This document shows positions 45,105 to 53,707 of a stretch of 64,000 bases of DNA, in pieces. Made by a program: the position numbers and the translations under genes. How positions within the stretch are numbered: the first letter of the stretch is position 1; the number at the start of each line of letters is the position of its first letter. The notes under the pieces were generated by a model, which did no database searches, was not told the origin of the DNA, and worked only from the letters and a program-made list of their open reading frames with translations. Source of the stretch: Cyanodermella asteris (taxonomy: Eukaryota; Ascomycota; Lecanoromycetes; Ostropales; Stictidaceae); NCBI GenBank assembly GCA_900618795.1, contig UYJD01000006.1, positions 1,224,658 to 1,288,657 on the forward strand. Direction: 5' to 3'.

Positions 45105-45113
45105 CATATATCC
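45105..45113 (+). promoter_or_regulatory. TATA-like element of the Stf2-like gene
   Basis: CATATATCC about 150 bases before the end of exon 1, followed by a CT-rich tract typical of strong fungal promoters. TATA-containing promoters are common on stress genes. A second candidate (TTATAA, 44898-44903) lies further upstream. Confidence 0.3.
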
Positions 45114-45261
45114 CGGCAGCACATCATCCCCCCTCCTGAACTCACCAACCTCTCGTCTCTTTCAAGCTCAACCTCTCCATCCGACGCCAAATACCCCCAC
45201 TGCTGCCACTGCTGACCATCTCAATTAACAAATCATCTGCCATTACCACAATCTTCCCACC

Positions 45262-45979
45262 AGTGAGTTTCCATCCCGACATTATGCCATCCCTTGACGA
45301 GTTCGCCTGTTACGACATCGGGACTGCCACCATTGCCATTGACGCTCTCATGAATGACCTGTTCACGTTTCTATACTTGATTGACATATACTGATACCAC
45401 ACCACAGTGACTCGTACTCAGAAGTTCAACAACCGTGACCACGCTGGCCTCGCCGACGGTACTGCCGAGATCGCCGAACATCTCCCTCGCTACTTTGCCA
45501 AGAGTGGCCACATTGGCGAAGCTCCCAACAAGCTCAAGAAGGAGGGCGGTGGAAAAGCGAACTGGTAAGTCATTGCACAATCATATCCCCTGAGATTTGT
45601 CTTCAACTGTCGACATCTTCTCTTTCAATTGAGACCAAACCACCTCGATGCGGGTGTCACTTTAACCCGGTCAGTGAATGCTATCGCAAATTACACCTGA
45701 CTGACACTTCCGCCTAGGGGCACTCCTGGCGAAGAGGCTCACGATATGGGCTATAATTTCGCCGCTGCTCGCCGTCGCAGCAACTCTTCCATCCACAAAG
45801 TCCTGTCCGACTTCACCACCAAGTTCGAGACGCCCGAAGAAGACCCTTTCTTCGAGGACCACATGGGAAGCCCCAACGATTATGATCATCCAGATAATGA
45901 GCTCAAGAAGCATGACTCTACCGACTCCGCTGACAGCGTTAGCACCGGCAGCTCTGGCGCTGGCGAAGATAAGGACTGA
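45262..45979 (+). CDS. Stf2-like hydrophilin / ATPase-stabilising factor family protein
   Basis: Small, very hydrophilic protein of the family of yeast Stf2/Tfs1-associated ATPase-stabilising factors; Stf2 protects yeast from desiccation. The start codon is split: A at 45262, TG at 45408-45409. Intron 1 is 45263-45407 (GTGAGT...CACAG); intron 2 is 45565-45717 (GTAAGT, branch CTGAC, CTAG), inside a Trp codon. The product starts MTRTQKFNNRDHAGL, matching the MTRT start of the family, and contains HIGEAPNKLKKEGGGKANWG, the most conserved segment, then an acidic C-terminal tail with Ser/Asp repeats. There is no Cys and no membrane segment. The unspliced RNA has TGA five codons before the joined start, so splicing is required to make the ATG. 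Confidence 0.92.
45263..45407 (+). other. Intron that splits the Stf2-like start codon (A|TG), with internal ORF
   Basis: A 145-base intron with donor GTGAGT and acceptor CCACAG; candidate branch sites lie near 45381-45394. Joining 45262 to 45408 makes CCCACCATGACTCGT, a strong start context. Inside the intron, ATG at 45284 opens a 36-codon ORF (starting MPSLDEFACYDIG) that ends with TGA at 45392-45394, 13 bases before the acceptor. Confidence 0.88.
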
Positions 45980-46819
45980 GACAACTACAGCAACAAGAGG
46001 CGGGCCTTTTGTCGCTGTGTACAACAATTGTGATGATTGTATGACGCGGCATTTCTTTTACACTTGAGCGATTCTATCGCAATGATTGTCATAGGCCCAC
46101 GCTAGATGGAGAATGTTGCCAAGGGAAGACAAGATGGCATTGGGTTGTGCTGCAAAGCTATAACATGAAACCATAATTGTACTATAGGGTCATACACGAC
46201 CACTGAACACGAAATCTGGCGTCCGCTATGGGTGCCTAACAGTGTCAGTAGTTTACATGAACCGAATGAAATCAGTAAAACGCAAGATCCAACGTAGTAG
46301 GCTGATTCTTATACACAGCGATGACCCTTTTACAGCACAATCACATTCAGTGAAATGTGCTGTAATTGAACACGCGGACAGACTCGAAGTGATGGCAGCA
46401 GGAATCTAGATAACTGTTGTCTTGAAGTTTTGAAAATTCACTACTACAATGACGGATACTCAAATTTCGGATTGTGGTTGCGAACTTCAGCGCAACGAAG
46501 TCGCAGAGCCGACTCCCACACGCACAATCACTGCGCTGGAAAGCCACTCAACAGTGCTACTGCTGGTGCTTTGATGCTTTGAATCAATGTAAACCGTCCC
46601 GCTAAGCGTGGAATTCGACCTTAACTCGATCTCACTGACGCGCATGGCTTGGCGCGCGCGCTTTCGTTCCTGTATTGCTCGCCGGCCTGCGCGAAAAGCA
46701 ACAGAACCCAATCCTCGACTCGCCTTACGCTCCACGAGTTGTGATTCATCCCTCCTTCTGACCTATCTCCATTTCATCTGTCTCGCAGCTGGCTCTGCGC
46801 CCGTGGACCATTTGCGGCT
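45980..46819. other. Intergenic, Stf2-like 3' flank and NUP133 upstream
   Basis: No gene seen. The first part should be the 3' UTR; the last 200 bases are CT-rich and precede the NUP133 start. Confidence 0.6.
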
Positions 46820-49800
46820 ATGTTCTCTCCGGAAGCTGGCGTTCACGAGCGCACGGCGTCGCTGCGCAATGGTAAACGGCGACAGCGAACCAGCTCATCC
46901 GACTCACTTGCAGTTCGCGCGCGACAGCCCAAGAGGACGAAACGGTTAGCCGTCGGAGAGGCTGCATTTGAATCACCCGAAACATACCAGCATATTAACG
47001 GCTCTGCTGCCAGACCTGGTTCGGGATACTCCAATGGCTTGGGGCGGCGACCTAGTGGCGCACCAGATTCCAGCTTTGACAGTACTTCGGGCCTGGCAGT
47101 GCGCGGGAAAACAGGTCGAAAGGAAAAGAGAGGGACCCGCAGTGAGGACAGGCTCGAATTGACTCACACAGACTCATACAGCCTCACGCGCGATCGAAGC
47201 ATACCACAGGTGCTCCAGGATATTATCAAAACAGAGCCCTGGCATGCTAGGCTGTGCCCCGAGCTAGGCTACGCTGTCGCCTTTACGCAAAGAAGGGCCA
47301 TTGTTTGGCGCTACGGACATTCTAGAGCTGCATCTTACCATGATTCTGGCACCTATATCATTAAGCTGGCAGACGCGGTCGCTGGAACAGCATCGGGACA
47401 AGACATCTTTACTTCGCTTCCAACCGGCACGATCGTTCACGATGCAGGTGCAGGGGATCTCGCGTTGCTGGCTGTCCTGCCCGGAGGCAAGGTGCAATAC
47501 TTTGAGAGCGTGCGGGCATCCTCTGAAACCGATGCGATCCGTCCAAAAGCGCCATTGAGCGAACCACTCAAGGGTGCGATCGCTGGCCTCTACTCGGGAG
47601 AGTCCATCGCCCAGGTCACTGAGGCAGAGCCGGATGGGTTTCTTCTCGCGACGGATTCTAGCAGATTGATTCATCTCGGTGTTCGAGACTCCCAGGGAAA
47701 ACCGTTCGTGATTTCGCAACATCTCAAGCCACCCAACCAAGATAAACAAGGTTTATTTGGCAGTATACGAAGCGCCTTGAGATTCGGCGGACCCAACCAA
47801 GAGCTCGTCAGCATAAACATGCTGCCGGTTAGAGATCGAACGCATCGCAAAGCCTTGGTCGCAACAGCAAAGGGGACTGCACAAGTCTGGAACATTGCTC
47901 GTCACGGCCCAAAGACAATGGAAAATGAGTGGGATCTGAGGAGCAGCCTTTCGGAAGCTTGCAAAACGGTGTCCTCGGACATTTTTGAGCAGGATCTTCC
48001 AAATATGCTTGACCTGACGGTGATGCCTGCACATAGCTCATCGCAGCCGGGAGTCAATGCTTCGATCCTGGTTTCATTCTCTCGTCCAAAATCCACTAGA
48101 TACTTCGTTGTGGGTATCAACATGGGCGATGATGGTGTCGAAATTGAAGTCGTCCACCAGATACGTTCCTACACAGGCACGGATACCACGCAAGGTCTGG
48201 TCGGCAAGACATTTAAGCCCAAATTGATCGTTCCATCCCCGGGTCACACAGCTTTTGTTCTTTTCGACACGCGGATAGTTCTGGTGTCGTTGAACAGACC
48301 AAGAGATACACCAGATTCCCAGCTCCATTTCGAGGCCCAGGATCTCGCAGACAACTATGAAGAGTGTTTGTTTTACGACCGCACACGGCCCTTCCACACA
48401 ATTGGTGGTGCTGTCAATCTTGCTGAAGATAGATTAGAGAAGGCTTCCTGCGATATCTTCATTTATGGGTTTGGTCTCATTAGGCTATCCGCAACGGCAG
48501 CTGATCCCAAGGAGAAGCGCCACGAACGACATCAGAAGGCGGTGAAGTCGAGGCTTGAGCAGGTGGTCTTTTTTGGAAGCATGCCTCACAATTTCCTCGA
48601 CTTCCGTACTGAAGATATATGGAGGACAGTCACAAGCGACGATATCGAAGCGGTTCTATTCAGCATTGTCGATTCGATCTTGGACAGTTCCTCTCGTTTC
48701 GTGCCATCCCTCAGCATTTCCATGAATAGCCAACTCTCGCACAGAGTTCAAGCCATGCAAGACCTTAACAAATTTGTTCAGCAGTGGCAGATACCCATCT
48801 CAAGTCGATGGAAGCTCTTATGGAGTGCTGAGAAGCTTGTTGCGGCTCGGGCTGTGTTTGAATCATACAACGAACTCGTCAATGATCGGCAGGCTGGACA
48901 AAGGCTGCTTCTTGAAGAGATATGTGACATGATCCCAAAAGATCCATCGCACGTCACAGAGCCTGGGCAAGGAGAGACCGACAGAGTGCGGCACACAATC
49001 ATCCACAATACGGCAGAGTTTGGACAAATCGTTGCGTGGGCACAGACGGCCATAGATGAACTTTACAATGAGGGCATCGACAACGTCGCAGATCAAGCGC
49101 CGCTTGTCAGCCAAGCGGACGACATCACCATCAGAGCCCTTGATAGCGCTCTGAAATATCGTGAGGAACACGTCGAGTCTTTCGGCCTCGGCAAAGACAT
49201 GATGCTGGAATCCATATACCAGGGCAGCTACGCTGAGATGCCAGAATGCCCGTGGACCTGTGCAGACGCCTTGTTGGAGACAATTCCACCCCTCATATAC
49301 ATGACAACACAGACCGCGAATCGTCTGGACAGTTTCGACGGCCCAGAGTTGGGGTACGACCCGGAGCCTCTCTTGTTCAAATTTGCCGCAGATGCACCGG
49401 CCCTTGTCAACGCAAACTTACGAGCGTGGGAAGAGCATTGTCGCTGGCTGGAGGCGGGCACCGATGATCATTCCCGAAAGGAAGCCTTGGTTCATCGCCA
49501 AAAGTATCAAGAAGAGCGAAGCAAATCGCTTTCCTGGCTCAGCGATATCAGTCTGGACAAGGCCTCAACTGAGCTCGCTGAGAAATTTCATGATATGGCT
49601 TCGCTAGCTATGTTAACCGATAGAATCCGGATCAATGCAGCGGAAAACCTGAATGCAGGCAGTCCAGAGGAGAGAGACATCGCACGGGCTAGATATGAGG
49701 GCGTCGAGGAAGCAGAGGATGGCTATTTTGTTGCTTACGGTCATCACTGGGCAGACGCGTTCTTTGACCGCCAGATCGCTGAAGGTCAAACCGCATCAAT

Positions 49801-51148
49801 GCTCACAAGATATCCCCATCGACAGCTGTACCTGACCAAATTTTTGCACTCGCGCAAGCAAGCAGACGCACGTACTTGCAAGCTATCGTGGATTAACGAG
49901 GTCAGCGGGGAAAAGCGATTCGATCAGGCTGCCGATGACTTGGTGCAGGCTCAGAGCGGTGAACAGAAGCTATGGGCCAAGCAGGTAGAGCTGAGTCTTG
50001 CTAAGCTGTCTAAGCTTGCGGCTGTGGAACGAAAACAGCTCGACAAAGAGGCCGCTGCCAAAGATATCAAGAAGATCGATCAGAGAATACAGATCACTAA
50101 AGCCCAGCAGGAGCTGTACGAGTATCTGAAGCCCGTATTTGTTGGCGGAATCGACGAAGCTGGCGCCCAGGACCTCGCTATGGAAACGTTCGGCGCTTAT
50201 GTCTCCGGAAAGCCGGTTCTGAAAGATATTCTAGCACAAAGCCTGAAACAGCTGGTTCACCGGGAAGTGCTGGACATTGAAGCACTGATTGATACATTGA
50301 GTCTGGTTAGCGACCACGGCGAAGATGATGAGGTCCCAGGCTTTGCTAAAGATCGTTTCTACCATGCTCTTTGGCTGTTACATACGAGCGGACTCGAGCG
50401 CGCAGACCCATACCGAGCCGAGTTGACCGAGAAATGCATCTGGCGACGATGCATTCTTCAGGACGACTGGGCAGCCCTCAACCGCACCGAAGGCAAGAGC
50501 GACGAGACTATTTTGAGCGAGTTCCACAGCACTGCGGTCTACAGAACGTTTATGCGCGGTTTCGAGAGCAAACTTTTCGAAATCCACCCGCCACTGCATC
50601 CTCGTACAATCAACCCAGCGGGTGAAACCGTCGCGGAGCTCCGCAGGTCAACTCGATACGGTTCTTTATCAACGGATAGCTACCTCGCTGAACTCGCCAA
50701 GGACCATCAGGCCGAAGACGCCGCGTTGGAAGAGATCTTGAACCAGGGACGTTTGGACCTCAGATGGCAAGGTCTTATTGATGTAGCGAAAGCCGAGTTG
50801 CGCGATGAGCAGGATAAGTTTGGACAGCTGATGGCATTCAAGGAAGCCGAGCGGCAAGCTTTTGAACACATCACAGAGCAGGAAAAGTCAGCAGAAGACA
50901 TGGTCGTGCTGTCGCAAGAATCCCATACGCAGCAGGGCGAGCCGGTAACGAGTCAGAACGGGGTCAACGGACATCAGCAAGGCTCCGATGAGCATCAGAA
51001 CGGGCATGCAGTTTCTGAAACACAGACAACGCCGAAGAAAAGCAAGAAGAAAACTACAGCAAAGAAGACCAAAGCGAGCAAGAAGAAGGATACATCGCAG
51101 GAGAAGGAGAACAAGGATTCGGAGGGCGACATTGTCATGTTCGCGTGA
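46820..51148 (+). CDS. NUP133: Nucleoporin Nup133, Y-complex scaffold of the nuclear pore
   Basis: Single exon of 1442 residues. The N terminus is basic and disordered (RNGKRRQRTSSSD), followed by a beta-propeller region from about residue 125 (RSIPQVLQDIIKTEPWHARL, then AVAFTQRRAIVWRYG). The C-terminal two-thirds is an alpha-solenoid with the Nup133/Nup155-like signatures FDRQIAEGQTASMLTRYPHR and RFYHALWLLHTSGL. The extreme C terminus carries a Gln-rich linker and then a Lys-rich tail (KKSKKKTTAKKTKASKKK) before EGDIVMFA. It anchors the Y complex at the pore membrane ring. Such a Lys-rich tail is an unusual but not unique add-on; it could serve as a nuclear import or chromatin contact. Confidence 0.9.
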   Translation: MFSPEAGVHERTASLRNGKRRQRTSSSDSLAVRARQPKRTKRLAVGEAAFESPETYQHINGSAARPGSGYSNGLGRRPSGAPDSSFDSTSGLAVRGKTGRKEKRGTRSEDRLELTHTDSYSLTRDRSIPQVLQDIIKTEPWHARLCPELGYAVAFTQRRAIVWRYGHSRAASYHDSGTYIIKLADAVAGTASGQDIFTSLPTGTIVHDAGAGDLALLAVLPGGKVQYFESVRASSETDAIRPKAPLSEPLKGAIAGLYSGESIAQVTEAEPDGFLLATDSSRLIHLGVRDSQGKPFVISQHLKPPNQDKQGLFGSIRSALRFGGPNQELVSINMLPVRDRTHRKALVATAKGTAQVWNIARHGPKTMENEWDLRSSLSEACKTVSSDIFEQDLPNMLDLTVMPAHSSSQPGVNASILVSFSRPKSTRYFVVGINMGDDGVEIEVVHQIRSYTGTDTTQGLVGKTFKPKLIVPSPGHTAFVLFDTRIVLVSLNRPRDTPDSQLHFEAQDLADNYEECLFYDRTRPFHTIGGAVNLAEDRLEKASCDIFIYGFGLIRLSATAADPKEKRHERHQKAVKSRLEQVVFFGSMPHNFLDFRTEDIWRTVTSDDIEAVLFSIVDSILDSSSRFVPSLSISMNSQLSHRVQAMQDLNKFVQQWQIPISSRWKLLWSAEKLVAARAVFESYNELVNDRQAGQRLLLEEICDMIPKDPSHVTEPGQGETDRVRHTIIHNTAEFGQIVAWAQTAIDELYNEGIDNVADQAPLVSQADDITIRALDSALKYREEHVESFGLGKDMMLESIYQGSYAEMPECPWTCADALLETIPPLIYMTTQTANRLDSFDGPELGYDPEPLLFKFAADAPALVNANLRAWEEHCRWLEAGTDDHSRKEALVHRQKYQEERSKSLSWLSDISLDKASTELAEKFHDMASLAMLTDRIRINAAENLNAGSPEERDIARARYEGVEEAEDGYFVAYGHHWADAFFDRQIAEGQTASMLTRYPHRQLYLTKFLHSRKQADARTCKLSWINEVSGEKRFDQAADDLVQAQSGEQKLWAKQVELSLAKLSKLAAVERKQLDKEAAAKDIKKIDQRIQITKAQQELYEYLKPVFVGGIDEAGAQDLAMETFGAYVSGKPVLKDILAQSLKQLVHREVLDIEALIDTLSLVSDHGEDDEVPGFAKDRFYHALWLLHTSGLERADPYRAELTEKCIWRRCILQDDWAALNRTEGKSDETILSEFHSTAVYRTFMRGFESKLFEIHPPLHPRTINPAGETVAELRRSTRYGSLSTDSYLAELAKDHQAEDAALEEILNQGRLDLRWQGLIDVAKAELRDEQDKFGQLMAFKEAERQAFEHITEQEKSAEDMVVLSQESHTQQGEPVTSQNGVNGHQQGSDEHQNGHAVSETQTTPKKSKKKTTAKKTKASKKKDTSQEKENKDSEGDIVMFA

Positions 51149-51839
51149 AAGGCTCATGAAAACGGTTGAATGTGGCCTTTGCGGTTTCGTCAAGCCGCGA
51201 CTGAAGGACATGTATGATAGAATTATGAACCTGCCGGCGCTGTCGGAGGTGTGCACAACCTGCGCGAACGCACAAATGAAATACGCATTGAATGTCGGTC
51301 CCTGATTTTGTATCCTGCGACCTTTCTATCCGGCATTCTGTTCTTGTTGTTTTTCGATAATTGCATGAGGGGGGGGGGGGNNNNNNNNNNNNNNNNNNNN
51401 NNNNNNNNNNNNNNNNNNNNNNNNNNNNNNNNNNNNNNNNNNNNNNNNNNNNNNNNNNNNNNNNNNNNNNNNNNNNNNNNNNNNNNNNNNNNNNNNNNNN
51501 NNNNNNNNNNNNNNNNNNNNNNNNNNNNNNNNNNNNNNNNNNNNNNNNNNNNNNNNNNNNNNNNNNNNNNNNNNNNNNNNNNNGCAAATGCTGCTACTCC
51601 TTTCCAGACCATTATACTCTTCACTTCCCTTGTCGAATTGCTGAGCCACCGCATGAGTTGATGGTCGCGCTGAGGTTGGCGGTAGTATACGTGTGCAATG
51701 ATATGTTCGAGCAACCGACTGCCTGTTTCTGCAAAAACGTCTACCATCGTGCCTTCTTTTTCTGTGGGGTTGCCACCGGCCCAAGCTCATACCTCAGACA
51801 CAGCCTAAAACAGCTTCTGGCTGAATCACAGCGTTCTCG
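51149..51839. other. Intergenic region with assembly gap
   Basis: NUP133 3' flank, then a run of 12 G (51369-51380), then 203 N bases (51381-51583), then flank of the next ORF. Translations that cross the N run are meaningless. Confidence 0.9.
51381..51583. other. Assembly gap, 203 N
   Basis: Undetermined bases directly after a poly-G run. The true length and content are unknown; homopolymer G at a contig edge often signals sequencing dropout. Confidence 0.99.
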
Positions 51840-53099
51840 GTGACGACCTCACCATCGTTTGTCTCTTACAAATCGACAAACTATGCTTCGAGAGACGATT
51901 ATAGCAGCTTATCAACGCACGTAAGCCTTCGCTCGTTCATGGCTACCTACAAATTCCTCTATAGAGGCCTCAGGTTGCCCACGACTTGGCCACCTCCTTT
52001 TGGTCCTCGAGTGACGGATGCCTCCTCGCCGTCTCAGCGACGAGTCCTCACCCAATCGATCAGAGATGACATCGCCAACAGCATCAACTCGCAACACAAC
52101 TCATTCCTGAGCTTGCCGCCAACGACCGAAAGACCCGCACCTCACATCGACATCATTTTTCAACGTATGCCTAACGATGTCCAGCCTTATTCCGCCATCA
52201 ACCCATCTTCGCCCGCTCCCGAATGGCTCACCGACCACCTCCCCACGCATCCGAACTATCATTGCACAAGCGAGGACAAAACACGGTCACAGCCACAGCC
52301 ACAGTCAAAATCAAAAACTCGACCACGGCATGTGCAGAAACCATATACCTATCCGGGTCCATCGTACCAGGCGTCAACAAGCTCCAGAATCAGACCCAGC
52401 GATCTAGCTCCTCACCGGACCCGACCCCTGCACCGCCGGGTCGCAGATTTGAGAAAGACGATCCAACCCTACATGATGCCCCAACACCATCCCGACTTCC
52501 CCTATCAGCCCGTACTACGTCCAAACCCCACGGCGCGTCCGCGACCGACCTGCGAGATCATCGTCAACGTCACACCGTCGAGTCCGAGCACCTACAAATC
52601 CACCTTCACACCTCAGGAAGTCGCCACAATCGCCTACAACGCCTGGAAAGCCGCCTTCCAGAGCTGGACTTCTGCGCCCGTGGTCGCGATAAATGTGACC
52701 ATCAGAACACCTCCGAGCTCCGGATCATCGTCAGGCGCGAAGGTCGTGCAGCAGCTAAACGTCATCTTGCCGGCAAAGTGCGCGTGTGGGGAGACCAATA
52801 CGCAACGCATGAGCAGGCTGCAGCGGGAGGCGCTCGAGCTGGAGGACGAGACGATGATACACCTCGTACAGACGGAGGTCGAGAAGGTACTTATGAGAGG
52901 CAAGATCAAGTGGCATCGGATGAGGTGTGGCGAGCATTCGACGTCGGCGAGGTGGAAGCGGCGGCTGGTTAAGTGGGTGCCCGGGAAGTATTATAATGGG
53001 AGGACGAAGATGTATAGATGGGATCCGCAGCATCCGGGACTGCACGGAATCAAGGGAAAGCACCCGGTTCAGGGCAGAACGAAGGTAAGGCTCCAGTAA
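51840..53099 (+). CDS. Unrecognised 419-codon ORF
   Basis: Open frame from 51840 to TAA at 53097-53099. A later ATG at 51939 (MATYKFLYRGLRLP) is an equally good start. The first two-thirds is Pro/Arg/Ser/Gln-rich low complexity. The last third looks like folded protein: STFTPQEVATIAYNAWKAAF, then VVAINVTIRTPPS, a CxC pair (AKCACGE), a helical RLQREALELEDETMIHLVQT stretch, and a basic end rich in Trp, Arg and Lys. I recognise no domain. A second frame is open across 52223-52972 for 249 codons, so the frame choice in the first two-thirds is uncertain; an unseen intron could reconcile the two. Confidence 0.45.
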   Translation: MTTSPSFVSYKSTNYASRDDYSSLSTHVSLRSFMATYKFLYRGLRLPTTWPPPFGPRVTDASSPSQRRVLTQSIRDDIANSINSQHNSFLSLPPTTERPAPHIDIIFQRMPNDVQPYSAINPSSPAPEWLTDHLPTHPNYHCTSEDKTRSQPQPQSKSKTRPRHVQKPYTYPGPSYQASTSSRIRPSDLAPHRTRPLHRRVADLRKTIQPYMMPQHHPDFPYQPVLRPNPTARPRPTCEIIVNVTPSSPSTYKSTFTPQEVATIAYNAWKAAFQSWTSAPVVAINVTIRTPPSSGSSSGAKVVQQLNVILPAKCACGETNTQRMSRLQREALELEDETMIHLVQTEVEKVLMRGKIKWHRMRCGEHSTSARWKRRLVKWVPGKYYNGRTKMYRWDPQHPGLHGIKGKHPVQGRTKVRLQ

Positions 53100-53707
53100 A
53101 TTAGATTTTTGGGCTGGTTGTCATCTTTGAGTGAAGACCGCGCCATTGTCGTGGGTCGCGGGTCTCCAGGAACAATCTTCCCTTGCCAAGGGCAATGCTT
53201 ACAGCCGCTTGGTCTATGAAGCCGTGTGACTTTAGGTCGCAGCCACTGAACACGATTGACTCCGTGAGTCGAAGAGAGTATTCATTTCTTCCAAGCATGC
53301 TTGCCTCGAAGATTGTCATGGTGAATAACTGTACAAATAAGTGGTCCTTTTGATTCTGCTGTCCATTATACACAGGCACACTCTTCTGGCAGTGCATCAC
53401 TGTGTGCAAGTAATCATACTCCGATATATCTTATCTTCTCACTCCCCACTTCCCGGCTGGGTATATAGCTCACTGACCAAACAAAAATGTCTGTAGCAGA
53501 CCAAGTGTCTGCGCAAAAAAAGATAATCGACTCACGCTAGGAACGCATTAGACGTGTCGCATGACCGTATTTACGAGGCCCTCCGGTGGGCGTCCAAGAC
53601 AAAAGAAAGCTCTCCTTTTGTGGAAGGGAACCTGGATTTTCCGTAGCTTTTACTCCATCGTAAACCCATACCTGGTGGCGCCGCTCGAGGCAAAGATTGG
53701 TCTGCAA
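53100..53707. other. Intergenic, convergent 3' flanks
   Basis: 3' flanks of the unrecognised ORF and of the ADF-H/PH gene. No gene seen. Confidence 0.6.

Larger units (their letters stand above)
43777..45261. other. Divergent intergenic region, DRE2 and Stf2-like gene
   Basis: No coding gene supported. CACGTG lies at 44024-44029, about 250 bases upstream of DRE2. TTATAA (44898-44903) and CATATATCC (45105-45113), followed by a CT-rich leader, point to the promoter and 5' UTR of the Stf2-like gene. Confidence 0.5.

Noticed and set aside
51135-51843. ORFs running through the N gap
   Set aside because: The translation is mostly undetermined residues; frame openness is an artefact of N bases.
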